A stretch of 64,000 bases of DNA from Dactylonectria macrodidyma (Eukaryota > Ascomycota > Sordariomycetes > Hypocreales > Nectriaceae). The position numbers and the translations under genes are program-made. The DNA is taken from NCBI GenBank assembly GCA_020744425.1, contig JAGMUV010000002.1:3392501-3456500 (forward strand), in the 5' to 3' direction. The notes beneath the pieces were generated by a model. That model was not told where the DNA came from and made no database searches. It saw nothing but the letters and a program-made list of their open reading frames with translations. Below, one piece after another: positions 11,213 to 23,259 of the stretch; positions within the stretch are counted from its first letter, which is position 1, and every line of letters starts with the position of its first letter.

Positions 11213-14200
11213 ATGGCTGCTCAACCCGCCGAGGTCGACGACTTCGGCCTGCCCATCAGGCGGTCTCCCACTCCTCCACCGACCGACGCACCGACCGACG
11301 CACCGACCGATCAAGATACCTCAAGCGAGATCCCAAACAAAACCAGCTCCAAAGTAGAGTCGGATCCTGTGAGCAGCAATGCGCCGGAAAGCGCTGGCAA
11401 TAAACCACCTGCTTCCCCTGACGCTCAAGCTGCGAAACAAGACGACGATGACGACGCCTTCGAGGATGCCCGCTCTGAACAGCAATCGACGCCCCGTTCT
11501 CCCTCTTTTCCAAAGCAATCCGCTACACAAGAACCGGTCAAGCCGCAGGACGCCAAGCCGGAAGCTAACAAATCAGAGGATGCGAAACCAGAGGATGTCA
11601 AACCAGTGGAAGTCAAGCCGGTGGATGCCAAACCAGAAGATATCAAGCCAAAGGCTGTCAAACCAGAGAATGCCAAATCAGAGGCTGTTAAACCAGAAGC
11701 AACCAAGCCGGAAGCTTCCACACCCGTGGAGACATCCGAGCCTTTGAAGCACGCCACCACCGACCCCAGCTCCCCAGCAGCGACAGAACCTTCGAAGCCT
11801 CCACTCGAAAAAGTCAACTCCGAGAAAACGATAGATGCGGAACCCCACGTCGAGCCGCAACCGCCTGTTCAATCCAATGACGTGAAATCAAACTCGGACA
11901 CACCGGTCAACGCTTCACATAAGCGTGAGGCCAGCGAGGTGGTTGCCGATCCAAAGCCAGGCGTTTCCGAGTTCTCCCACCAACGGGTTTCATTTCATGA
12001 ACCCGAAAAGGTCGACAAAGAAGATGAGTGGCAGGAAATGCCGGCTTATGCCAGATATGACATGTACGATGACGACGACCGGCTCGTTGCCAAAGAGTTC
12101 AACGCCGATGAAGAGGAAAAGTACGGATACGGCAACCTAGGTGGAGCAGGCAAGGGCTACACCCGTGTGCTTCTGGACGACGATGCCGAATCCGCGACGA
12201 GCATGGACGAGAACACAAACTATCTATTCAAGCAGGTGAATGGCACGAGTGCCGTCGAGGAGGATGAAGGCAGAGACGCAGTATCCCAAATGCAGGCGAC
12301 CAAGGATCTTCTCACAGAAGGTCAGAGAATCGCGTATGTCGGTGTCGTACGCTTAGAAGTCGCGAACATGGTTAACGAAGAGGAAAATCTGGAAAAGACG
12401 AGAGGAACCAAAAAGGCCACCGCCATGGCTGCTGAGGCCATGAAGATGTGGGGTCAAAAGATGATGATCCGGGTGTATAGGCACATGGACATCAGTGAAG
12501 CAGAGCAAATCATGATCGAGCAACTCGCTGAACACGGCGTTATTCCAGCAGATCTCACCCCTGCCTTAACCATGAATTCACGAGTCCACAACCCCATGGC
12601 CGACGATAAGACATCTACCCGATCATCAGTATCAAGTCCTGGGTTACGAAGTCCGATGGAGGAGCAGCCCGCCCAAGCACCACCGCCTTACGAGGCGCGT
12701 CATGGAGAGGAGCTATCCGACGTCAAGACTCCCTCGCAAATGCCTACAACAGAAAAGATCGATATTGACTTGAGGTGGACAATTCTCTGCGATCTCTTCC
12801 TCGTCTTGATTGCAGATTCCATCTACGACGCGCGGTCCAGGGTTCTCCTCGAGCGAGTCGGCAAGAGCTTAGACATCACATGGATTGACATTTGCCGTTT
12901 CGAGAAGAAGGTTACGGATGCGCTGGAGATGCAGCAAGCTGCCGAAAAAGAGAATTGGAATGAGGACGAGCACATGGAAACCCGTAGAAAGGAGGCACTG
13001 AAGAGACGATATGTCATGATGGGTCTAGCCACGGTTGGCGGTGGCCTCGTCATTGGCCTCTCCGCTGGGCTCCTCGCCCCTGTCATTGGTGCCGGCTTGG
13101 CTACAGGACTGACCGCGATCGGTGTGACTGGCACCAGCAGTTTCCTGGGTGGAGTTGGTGGTGCTGCCATCATTACGTCCGGCGCTGCGGCATCTGGAAG
13201 TGTCATCGGTGGCAGGGCAGCTGGCCGACGAACAGGCGCAGTCAAGACTTTCGAGTACCGACCGCTCCACAACAATAAGCGTGTCAACTTGATTGTCACC
13301 ATTTCCGGGTGGCTAACCGGCAATGTGGATGACGTCCGCTTGCCGTTCAGTACAGTGGATCCCGTCATGGGAGACATCTACTCAGTGTTATGGGAGCCGG
13401 AGATGCTACGAAGTATCGGTGACACTATGAATATTTTGGCCACTGAGGTGAGTGTGCCCGCATAGAGCGTCTCATATACGTCAGGCCATGATGCTAACCA
13501 TTTTCCAGGCTCTCACTCAAGGACTGCAGCAAGTCCTAGCCTCCACCATTCTAGCTGGTCTCATGTCAGCTCTTCAATTGCCCATTATCTTGACGAAGCT
13601 TTCATACCTCATCGACAACCCGTGGGCCGTCTCTCTGGATCGAGCCTGGGCGGCGGGCAAGATTCTAGCCGACTCACTGCTTGAACGAAATTTGGGCACC
13701 AGGCCGATCACATTGGTCGGTTACTCAATCGGAGCAAGAGTCATCTTCTCCTGCCTTTTAGAACTGTGCAAGAAGGGCGCCTTCGGCATCGTGCAGAACG
13801 TATACATGTTTGGAAGCCCAATCGTGGTGAAGAAGGACGAATATCTCAAGGCTCGATCTGTGGTTTCGGGTCGCTTTGTCAATGCCTACAATCGGAATGA
13901 CTGGATTCTTGGATATCTTTTCCGCCTTACAAATGGAGGTGTCCGCCGAGTCGCGGGTTTGGCCGCGGTTGAGGGTTGCCCGTTTGTGGAGAATATGGAT
14001 GTGACAGACATGGTAGTTGGTCACATGGACTATCGAACGCAGATGCCATCACTGCTTATGAAGTGCGGCTGGTCTGTGGAGAGCGAAGAGTTTATTGAGA
14101 TTGAAGATCCAGACCCGGACAATCACGCTGAGCGACAGCGTGAACTCATCAACGAGATTGAGGAGGCGCGCAAAAAGCTTGAAGAGGAGGGAAAAGCTTC

Positions 14201-14855
14201 TACAAAAAGCAATCGTTTCAGCATATTTGGGCGCCGAAAGAAGCTGGAGAAACAAGAGTGGGAAATCTACGAAGACACGCTGGGCAAATCAGGTAAGACC
14301 GATGGCAAGGGGGATGGCAAGGCGGGCGAGGTCGAAAAAGGCGAGAGCGCCAATCAGGGCGTACTCTTTGACGTGGATGCGATTCGGGCGGAAATCATCA
14401 AAGATGCCCGTTACGGTGACGGAGATCCAGAGGAGATCCAAGTGAGGGAAATCAAGTCGACTCTACCGCCGATGAAGCTCAACTTTTCATCCCTCCCGAC
14501 CTCACCAACCCCGCCAGCATCTCGAAGTGCCGACAACTTGACAGCGCGGGAATTATACGAAACAAGGATTTCACGTGAGCCGTCGCCGAGTTACACTGGA
14601 CATGGGCGACCACTCGCATACCCCGAGGAACGGTACGAGGACGATATCCAGATGACGTTCGACACGTCGTTTGACGACTCGCCACGACGGCCTGCAGTGC
14701 CTCCAAAGGACACTGACGAATTAGCACTCCCACCCAGTCGACCAGAATTCAAGCCATCGCACACGATGCCAGCCATGACACTCCATGACCCATGGGGCGA
14801 CCCCGACGACGCCGAGTTTGGCAAAGAGAAGGAGATTTCTATGACATTCGCATGA
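11213..14855 (+). CDS. DUF726 family membrane protein with alpha/beta-hydrolase-like domain
   Basis: Exons 11213-13447 and 13509-14855 give 1193 residues. The 61-nt intron starts GTGAGT and contains GCTAACC. Residues 1 to about 400 are disordered, acidic and Pro/Lys-rich, including a KPE repeat tract at about 109-171. A conserved region follows: FLVLIADSIYDARSR, then a long Gly/Ala-rich hydrophobic stretch from about residue 600 to 685 that can form two or more membrane segments. Next comes NLIVTISGWLTG and a lipase-like nucleophile elbow GYSIGAR near residue 817, then YMFGSPIV and YNRNDWILGYLFR. The tail is charged and Ser/Pro-rich. This arrangement matches the DUF726 family; the yeast member YFL034W/Mil1 interacts with an AP-1 adaptor. 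Enzymatic activity is unproven for the family. Splicing joins NILATE to ALTQGLQQ. Confidence 0.85.
11539..11727 (+). repeat. In-frame KPE-type coding minisatellite
   Basis: Imperfect 15-24 nt units encode alternating Lys-Pro-(Glu/Val/Lys) and Asp/Ala/Val spacers, for example AKPEDIKPKAVKPE. The tract lies within the disordered N-terminal part of the DUF726 protein, at about residues 109-171. Unit copies differ mainly at the spacer codons. Confidence 0.8.
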
Positions 14856-17800
14856 AACAGCTAGAGACAGAAAGAGGAGAGGTCGAGGTTACAAGCAACT
14901 GGTAGGGGATGATCCGACGATTGCTTGGGCTCTGGGAGGCATCGTTGGCATTGACAGGCGTTTTTGATTGATGACTGGAACGATGCTTGATTACCTCTTT
15001 ATGGTGTAAATAGGGCTTTACTTTGGATGTTATCCACAGCAACAAAAACAACAAGGAGCGTTGATGGCCGGGCAATTAAAGGGCCAGGCAGGCAAGTGGA
15101 TGAGATGAGGAGACTGTGGTAGAGACTAGGAGACAGCGGTACAATGCATACAAATAGTCAGCACGACATCGCGAAGCGCGAGTCCATATGCAGTTCTATG
15201 ACATGCATAGGGTACTTTTACCAAATTCAAATTATAATAATCTTCAGCAACAGTATGCTCTGCCGTTTAAAATGGTACGTTTAGACACGTGCTAGGCGGT
15301 TGGTTGGGATAATCCTGAGCATCTAAGTGTGAAGTACTTGGTACGGCACGGGCACAAGGCAAGATAATTTACAGATGAATGCACAAACTCATCACTAGGT
15401 CGGATAACCATTCGGCCGCGCCATCCTCATGCCATCTATCGAGTCGACGAGCGGGGGAGGCGGTGACAAAAAAAGAGGTGGCTGAGTGAGAAGTGGCAAG
15501 GTTAAATATCAGACGTAGGGTAGGGGAGCGTAGGGTAGGGGTAGAAGGGGTGAGATGGAAGAGGGGACGGTCATATCCCGTGCAAGGACGGAGAATGACA
15601 CAGCCTAGTTCTCTGATTGGGAGAGAATCCCGAGATGATGGTGGGAAGGCGGTGGATGGATGGAATAAAGGAAAGAATGTAAGAAGGGACGAAACAAAGA
15701 CGAGACGGAAGCGGCTCTGCTGGCGACAGAAGATGGAGGCAGGATGGGGGGATGGTTGTTGGCTGATGCGGATGAGCCTATCTTTGGCTGAGTGCATTGA
15801 ATATCCCCAGGCGACTCGCCGGCCTTAAGCGGCAACCTGGGCGGGTAGAACCAACGTGCGGCAACTGTGACGAGCAACAAACCCTGGGATGATGGACCCT
15901 AGAATATGCAAAGCCGCGCAAGCTGCACGGCACCGTTCAGCGGGTAATACTACATTACGTCCAACACAAGTATTGTACTGGGTTGGAAGCTGCACGCTGG
16001 CTAGAAGGCTCCTTTTAGCGAGAAGGATTTTCATCTTCCTACTCTTGTCCTTCGAGATGGTGCATTAATCGGTCTATGGGATGTGGCGAAGCCGATGATC
16101 AAGAACGTGTATGGGGATTTGATCGGCGTTTACTTTTTTTATGTAAATTCTCCTAGATTTTTGATACATCAGACGCCTCGAGTTTTCGATGGGTGTTTTG
16201 TTAGACCGGAAGAGGAAGGAGAGGGGACCAATATAGGACACGGGATGCAAAGGCTGTCTTCTGGATCGCCGCTCGTGCCATTTGCCGCTTATATTCTCCG
16301 CACGTTCCTCTCGTGGGATCCATTTGACCGTCAGCAAAGCTGTTGGTAAGTACCTAACAAGTAAGCATTCAAGTAACATGCCACAGAGATGGTTTGCGGT
16401 ACGTATATACGCTATGTTTCTTGGGTAGACAGAACGGGCGCAGCCGCAGATGTCGGCCCGCCACCACCACCACTGCAGCCCATCATCACCAACATTCTCA
16501 ACACCAAGAACAACTTAATAGCCACCCCTCAGCTGGGGCATATCGCCAACGGGCAGTCAGGGTTCTTCCGCAACATGCCAGGCCTTGAACCGGAAGCACC
16601 GCCGCCCGCCATTGAAAAACTGAATCCTAACCCAATTGACCAGCCCATCCGGCCGCCGAATAGGGCCGCCCGTTGTGTCTTTTGGAGTTTGATTTTGAGG
16701 GCCAATCCCTCAGCACCACCGCGTGTGGACAAGCGACAGGTGCGGCTTTGGGCTGTTGGGCAAAGCCCACTCACACTCTCTCACCCCCCAGGCCAAGCCT
16801 CAAAACCTCTCCTAAGCCTTCTTTGCCTCACATGTCTCTTCCCGAGTCCCCCTTCCCCTCCCATGGTGTGGCCCTTGGCTGGCCTCTTAGAGCTCGGGGG
16901 CGTTTGGCAATGCCTCCGCCATCGAAGCCAAAAAAAAAAAAAAAAAAAAAGAGGTTACGGGGGCGCACCTCAACACCGAGTACGGGCTTTACATTCCTTG
17001 ACAGTAATGGCGCTTTTCTTGCCGCTTTGAATTCTTCTTTGTTTTTGTCATTTCTTCAGTAGGTACTATATCATACTCTATCGTCAACGGGCGGAATGAA
17101 AGGGCGCTGTAAGGGAAAAGTGAAGGCCTGGGAAGAAGAAGATTGAACCAGAATGTCTGATTGAGGACACGAGGATAAGAGTCTGGAATCTACCTACCTA
17201 CGTAGCAGAGACTCGAACATACTTGCGTACCTCGTACCTGGATCATTAGTCCGTCGCTGGCTCTTTCCAATTGGTGCAGCTTGGAGCGGGTGACTCAGCG
17301 AAATCCATTCATAGCAACAACCTACCTACCTAGCACCACCAGACCAAAACGACAGTGTAATCACATAAACACCACACTGTACTGTGCATGCGCTGTAACA
17401 ATCAACCCGACCTAGGCCCATTCATTCCCCCGGCTTTTTATGTTGTCAGCCGCAGTGGATGCCCCTACTCTCCCTTGGGCGGTCGCAATGATGTGTCGGG
17501 GAGTCTCATAGGGCGACTAGGGCCGTAGGGCAGGAAATTAAACTGGAGCCGATGGTCCAGGACCAGCACAGCCTCCCCTTGGAACATGGCACGTCTCCAG
17601 CGAGGCCAATTCTCTGGATGGTCGATTGAGGAGATCACCTTTTGGCCGTTTCGAATCCAATTGACTGCTACCCAAGTTGCATGGACCGCCAGACCAGGCC
17701 GCTGATCAACTCACCCGACTCGATGGGTAATCTTCACGAGTTTGCCACTCTCCCAGAATCACCGGGCGAAGCAAGTTATGTATGTCTCTTGCCATCCTCC

Positions 17801-19392
17801 TTCCCTCTCAGCCATCTCAGCACTTGGGATCGTCGGAGTCCGGAGCACGACCTACTAGCCTATCCGAGCCGAGCCCCAAGGGCCCAAGTACCGGTGGACA
17901 CCCTCCAGACCGCGCCCCCCTTGCTAGGCCGATGGAAGACCCCATTATCATCCTTCTTCTGCCATTTTTGTTTGGCTCATTGGCTGTGCTACGGCTGCGT
18001 GCACTCCCCCCTCTCGAGGCACGCCAGGCCTGGGCTGACAGTTCGCTGGCCCATCTCGTCGCTTTCGCTGTGCTCCCTTGACTGAGCCCACGCCTCCTCT
18101 TGGTTGCCAATAGCGCACACACCCCCACGGCACCATTCGCTTGGCTCTCCAGTTCAGCCTGGCTGACGACGAGCTAGGGTTGTTGGGGCTGACATAGGGA
18201 GACTAGGGCAGGGGGGACAGAGAGAGACCAGGATGAAGTCGCGCTGCTCCCTGGATGCTGCTTGCGGGACTCCTCCGTCTTACATGCAGTTGCAGGGTTG
18301 GAACAGCGGAACGCAGCACAGCAGAGCTAGAGAGCACAGTGCCGTGTTTTGCGCTGCTGCGCGGATTACGCCTAGGTTCCATGTCCAAGAGTAAGCACGA
18401 TGGATGGTCAGTCGGTCGCCGACCCTGTAGAGATGAGTTTATTTCGTGTGTCGAGGCTTGGTCTCCGTCGTACTACTCCCATGTGCTTCTCACGTTCTAC
18501 ATGCAGCGATGCTGTGTACAGTGTGGGCCACGAGCAAGTCGGCCTTGTTTGGGAACCAAGCCACTGAATTCCGTCCCTCGCTCTCTGCCTCTCTTCGCTC
18601 TCTTTTCGTAGAACTCGACATTTCTCCGTGGCCTCTCGCCGTTTCTTCTGCGTCTCTGTTCTCTGCCAGTTGGGCCCTCTCTCTCTCTCTCCCTCCCTCT
18701 CTCCCTCTCTCTGAATTGCCTCCCCGTTTCTCACCAACCATCAGGCTGGTACAATACTTCAATACCTCGTACTCAGAGTCACCCATCCTTCTTCCCATCT
18801 AGCCCAGCCGGTCTAGCCCCAAAGCCCAGCCCCAGCCCGTTCAGCCCATCCGTCCAGCCCATCCATCCATCCAGGCCAGAACGGTCAGAACTGGACCAGG
18901 CAGACCGGGCTCGGCATCAGGCTAGCGCTTCATAGTTCCCGTAGCAAGGTCACTCTCACTCGCACCTTGTTTGCACTTGCCCACAATACTCTCGCACTGG
19001 GTCCCCCGTCCCTTCCTTCCTTCCTTCCCACCTTCCACTGGCAGGCGCTTTGTTTCTTACCTTGCCCCCGTCAGCCTCTGCTTCTTCTCTCATCTTCACC
19101 CTCATCACACTCACCTCGTCCAAGAAACATCATCCAGGGTGAATCGACGACCATCGCTCCGGTCTTCGCCACCTGGCATCCGTGTATATGCTCTCTTGAC
19201 GCCGGTACCGACGACGGGATCGACGACAAACACCCGCGAAACACCACGGCTCCCCAAAACAACATCGACCTATCGATTAGTGCCTAGCGAGCTTAGACGG
19301 TTGAGTGTGGTATAGGGAGAAGCTGCAATTTTCCGTTGCTTGGGCAAACCTCTGCTCGTCAATAAACGCCGACCCGCTACGATTAATTAACC
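14856..19392. other. Intergenic desert of 4.5 kb
   Basis: No gene is supported. Contents seen: GTAGGGTAGGGG repeats at about 15514-15548; an A21 run at 16930-16950; ACCTACCTA-type motifs at about 17190-17240 and 17321-17335; a CT-microsatellite at 18678-18714; CAGCCC/CATC repeats at 18797-18880; and a pyrimidine-rich leader running to the ATG at 19393. An open frame at 16389-17030 has a Pro-rich start but no family resemblance or intron logic. Confidence 0.55.
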
Positions 19393-20636
19393 ATGGACCG
19401 ATTGGCCTACAACGTGAAAAAGGCCGACCTGGGCGACTTGGTCCAAAACGCCGAGGAATCTGGTGCACCTAACGGTCCAGCCGCCAGCTCTACTTCAAGC
19501 TTAGTCCCTGAATCTTCGGGGGATGCTTCCAACCCGGGCCTCAGTGGCAATCACATCCAGTTCGACCCGTGGGACGAAAATGTCTTTATATCATCGACTG
19601 TGACTACAATCACCCTCAAGTACAAGATCAACTCAGGTGTTCAACTCAACTACATGCTCTGGGAAAGCTGGCGTGATGGCGAATTTAGCACAATCGCCAA
19701 TGCCAACTTCAAACAAGCCAAAGAAGCTGCCGTTGAAGAACCTTTCCAGAAAGGTAAGTGTGGAAATTCCCAGGATAACGCTCACGGCTCTGCTGACAAG
19801 TTACTTCCGATGCAGTTACGGCTGAATATGCTATTCTCAACGTCACTGAGTTTGCGGATGAAGATCGCCTAGTTGACCCGGCTCCAATGCGCTTTCTGAT
19901 GAATTGGGAAGCTGACAGTGAGAATACTCTGGGAAACACAACGTCTGACTTCTTTGCCATCGTGGATTCTGGAACGGACGAACGCCCTATTACAGATGCG
20001 ATTGAAAAGGCAAATGAGTCGGAAGCTGCAACCGAGATTGTTAGCAAAGCTACAGCTACGGCGACAGCTTCCAAAGTCACTGATAAAGCAGACGCTACCC
20101 AAACCTCGGATTCCTCCTCAGAGTCCTCCTCTGGGTCCAACCCCGAGGCATCCAAGGGCGGCGGCGGTGGCCTCGGTACTGGTGCTATTGCTGGAATTGC
20201 TGTGGGTGCTGTCATCGGTGTTCTCCTCATTGGCGCCCTGGCTTGGTTCTTCCTCCGCAAACGCCGCCAGAACAAGAAACACGCAAACGGATACACTGCT
20301 ACCGACTCAGGCAACGCTTACATGGTGGACAAGGAGACGCATGGTCGCACTGCCGACTCACCTAACTCGCCTTACTCAGACGAGAATGGTGTCCAGCACA
20401 TTCCCGCTGACAACGCAACCCGAGACGACCCCGCTAGTACTGAGCGTGCACTACCTCGGACATCTACATCAGGCTCTCAGGGCGGACGGAGCGCCAGTGG
20501 TGCGCAGACGCCGCAAGGTGTATCGACTAACGTGGCCCATCTCGTAGAGGATGGCATGACGGCCGACGAAATTCGCAGGCTGGAAGAGGAGGAGCGGCAG
20601 CTGGACGACGAAATCGAACGTGCGGCGAGACGATAG
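19393..20636 (+). CDS. Unknown single-pass membrane protein, Ser-rich
   Basis: Exons 19393-19753 and 19816-20636 give 393 residues. The 62-nt intron has a GTAAGT donor and a GATGCAG acceptor. Residues 1 to about 165 form a compact-looking beta-rich region (FISSTVTTITLKYKINSG, then NYMLWESW) with N-glycosylation sequons NVT and NTT. A Ser/Thr-rich stalk follows, then a Gly-rich segment and a strong membrane helix at about residues 240-265 (IAGIAVGAVIGVLLIGALAW). After it come a basic FLRKRRQNKK stop-transfer and a disordered cytoplasmic tail that ends in a charged helix (IRRLEEEERQLDDEIERA). The layout resembles fungal Mid2/Wsc-like surface sensors, but no signal peptide is visible at MDRLAYNVKKAD. 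I do not recognise a named family. Either the helix acts as a reverse signal anchor or an upstream exon is missing. Confidence 0.78.
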
Positions 20637-21401
20637 TTACGACTCGTGTCATGCAAGGATCCGCCACTGCTTTGCCAGCCAAGATGGTGGGTGTCATGTT
20701 TTTGCGCGTCATTGGGCTTGGAGTTATGGGTCCAGTTATTTGTTCGCCTCGTGCGTTTTGCCATTGACTTCAGAACTGGCAGTTCTATTATTACCCTTAT
20801 TCGTTCGTTCGTTACAATTATCGTTACCATGTCCATAGTTGTCCGGCCGGGGCGCATTCGGACGGCTGGTTGGAGGATAGCTGGTTTGGAGAAATACCAT
20901 GATTGCGATATGAGATACCGTGAGGGGAGAGAGAGAGAGACAGTAAAAAAAGCTTGTGGCTTTGTTGGACGACCGTCGATATTTTCTGTTTCGTGTTCTG
21001 CTGATGATTGTGCCAACATGAGTAATACATTGTCCCTCAACCCATTTGCGCCAGTCATGATCATGGCTCGAGATATGCTGAAGGATGACATTAGAGAAAA
21101 TAGAGATATGAACCCAGAAGAACCTCTACCCATTTACGACCCCGTTGTGAAAACCACGAATGCCAGAGTTTGAAAATGAATAAATGAATGATAGTACAGA
21201 CGGGTGTTGTCGATCCGCAAGCCTCACCCCTTGAGAGACTTGCCCAGCCCGGGTTGACCTAGAGATAAAAGAAGAGCCTCCATCCAACACTGCCGAAGCC
21301 CCAAGGGAGTAAAACTTGGCGACATTTCTCCTATCGTAACAATGCACACGCTCTCGCTCGCGTTCCCCGCCCTCTTAGCATGCGTATCGTCGGGTGCACT
21401 C
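20637..21401. other. Convergent 3' intergenic region
   Basis: This lies between the stops of the membrane-protein gene (+) and TVP23 (-). It contains CT/GA-rich patches, including (GA)n near 20925-20940. No exon is supported. Confidence 0.5.
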
Positions 21402-22341
21402 TTAGCTGCGGGTGAACCAGCTGCTGACCATGTTGGTAGCCAGGTTGCCTGCAAGGTTGCCGGCGCCAAAGGCGCTGCCGGCGATGTTGGATGCCTGGCT
21501 GAACTTGTCGCAGCGGGAGAAGGCCAGGGTGTTCATAATTGTAAGCACGAGCGCGATGACTGGGCTTGTTAGCTAGGGAGACACATAAAAGAAAAAGAAA
21601 AAGAAAAAGAAAAAAGAGGAAGTAAGTGGAGTTCTTGGAACGTCATCAAGAGAGCTGTCGTGTATCGAAGAAAAAGAAGGGACATATGAGAAATACAAAG
21701 GGTCGACGTACTGACGAGGGGCAGCCAGAGGAACTCCAGGCGGACTAGGGCCAGGATGAACATGAGCACCCACAGCATGGGCTGCAGGTAGAGGGCGAGC
21801 CAGAAGAAGCGGCTGTCCGTGGGGTTGATGACCTTGGAGCCGGGCTCGCTGCTCTCAAACACCCACTGCGAGTCGCCGGTCTGAGGGTCGACCTCGTTCC
21901 ACCAGCGCAAGCCGACGAGGCGGCGTCCGGCGATGTTCTTGAGGTAGTAGAAGTCGCTGGCGAGGAGGAGGATGGTGATGATGAAGATCATGATCCTGGA
22001 AGACGGAGGTCATATGTTAGTGGGAAGCTCTCGGAAGTGCCGGCTGTTATGGACATGGTTGCGTCGTGTCGAGTCGCTTCGTCGAGGAGGAGGGAGAGGG
22101 AGAGGGAGAGGGAGGAGGACGCACATGCTACTCGTCAACCAGAGACCAAGGAAGTAGACGAGGACGCTTGCTGCAATGACACCACGGATCAGCAATTGCT
22201 CCAAGAAAAGGTGTACCCGGATTCAAATAAGAAAAGAGACGCACATATCCTGAATCCCAGGAAAGTCAAAAGCGTGATGGGATGCGCGCTGAGGCGCCAG
22301 CTGAGGGAGCCAGGCGCGGCCTGGGGAACGGTAGCGTCCAT
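21402..22341 (-). CDS. TVP23: Golgi membrane protein TVP23
   Basis: Four exons on the minus strand, 22341-22245, 22170-22125, 21995-21712 and 21559-21402, total 585 nt (194 residues). The 46-nt second exon gives [14 protein letters not shown]. Exon 3 encodes [19 protein letters not shown] and [20 protein letters not shown], a signature of the Tvp23/FAM18 family. The last splice, GTC-A joined to TC-ATC, restores [20 protein letters not shown]. Four hydrophobic segments are visible. Tvp23 is a small Golgi/TGN vesicle protein acting in endosome-to-Golgi and intra-Golgi traffic with Tvp/Yip partners. Introns 2 and 3 carry long purine repeats on the plus strand, (GAGGGA)n near 22083-22118 and (GAAAAA)n near 21589-21617, which form the pyrimidine tracts of these introns. 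The gene is divergent from the CLYBL-like gene. Confidence 0.92.
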
Positions 22342-23259
22342 GGCTGCTGATGACGACGTTCAGGAGAGGGACAGAGAGCGAGGCGAGATAGAGAAGGGGT
22401 CGCGGCTTGCGCGCGCGGGAGCAGTTCGTGGACGAGAAGGCGTTTGATTGAAGTTGGGGTCTGACGGGCGATGGGCGGATGGGTTGGTGTTGATGTCGCG
22501 GAGAGAGAGAGAGAGAGAGAGTGAGAGAAGGCGTCGTCAGTCCGTATTTGGATGGTTGGACGTCGATTGGACACCTGGAATCTTTCTAGTAGAGAGAGGG
22601 TGAGCTTGGGAGGGGGGGGAGCTAGTAATGGAAGGGTCCGCTGTAAGGTAAAAATGTAGGTGCCTGCCCTAGGTAGCGGCACCCGCTGGAAGCTCCCTGG
22701 CTGCGGCTCTGAAACCGCGAAGCTACAGGGGGGGTTGGTTTGCAGGACGGGACGGCGGTGTGAGCGGGCAGAACCAGCTGCTGGGAATCTTTCATCAATG
22801 AATTGACTGCCTGCTATTACGTACCTCGAGGTCTACTTGTGGTCGGGTAAAAGTTGGAGCAACTGGGGGGTTCATCTGCCGGGTACCTAGATGACGTCCA
22901 TTACAGTGGGCCGGCCGGACGTTGATAGATGTGTTCGGGAACGCCTAGAAGGGACGGGCCAGGCTCGGCTTCTAAAGCGTCGTTCCGTCGACAAGTCGGC
23001 GGCATGATGCTCGATGACGCCTCATCCTCGGCATCTTGGCTTGCGTGCCTGGATTATTTCATATCCCGCCCTGACGCCGTGCTGATTTGTTTTAAAGTCG
23101 TTTTCTTCTCCAATTCCTGGTGTAGACCAAATATCAAACATCTACTTACTGCCTTTGTTTCGTTTCATGTGCGAATAGTTAAGTAGGTTGGTAGGCAGTG
23201 CGTGAGACTGAGATAGTAGTTCCCGACGGTGACGACATTTCGTCAACACCACGCCCATC
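22342..23259. promoter_or_regulatory. Divergent promoter region between TVP23 and the citrate-lyase-beta-like gene
   Basis: These 918 bp separate two oppositely oriented start codons. They include a (GA)11-type microsatellite at about 22501-22522 in the TVP23 leader and a CCTAGGTAG motif near 22668. Regulation in both directions is inferred from geometry only. Confidence 0.5.

Noticed and set aside
16389..17062. Overlapping Pro-rich open frames on the plus strand
   Set aside because: They run through the A21 tract into poly-Lys, show no homology that I can recognise, and have no supporting splice sites.
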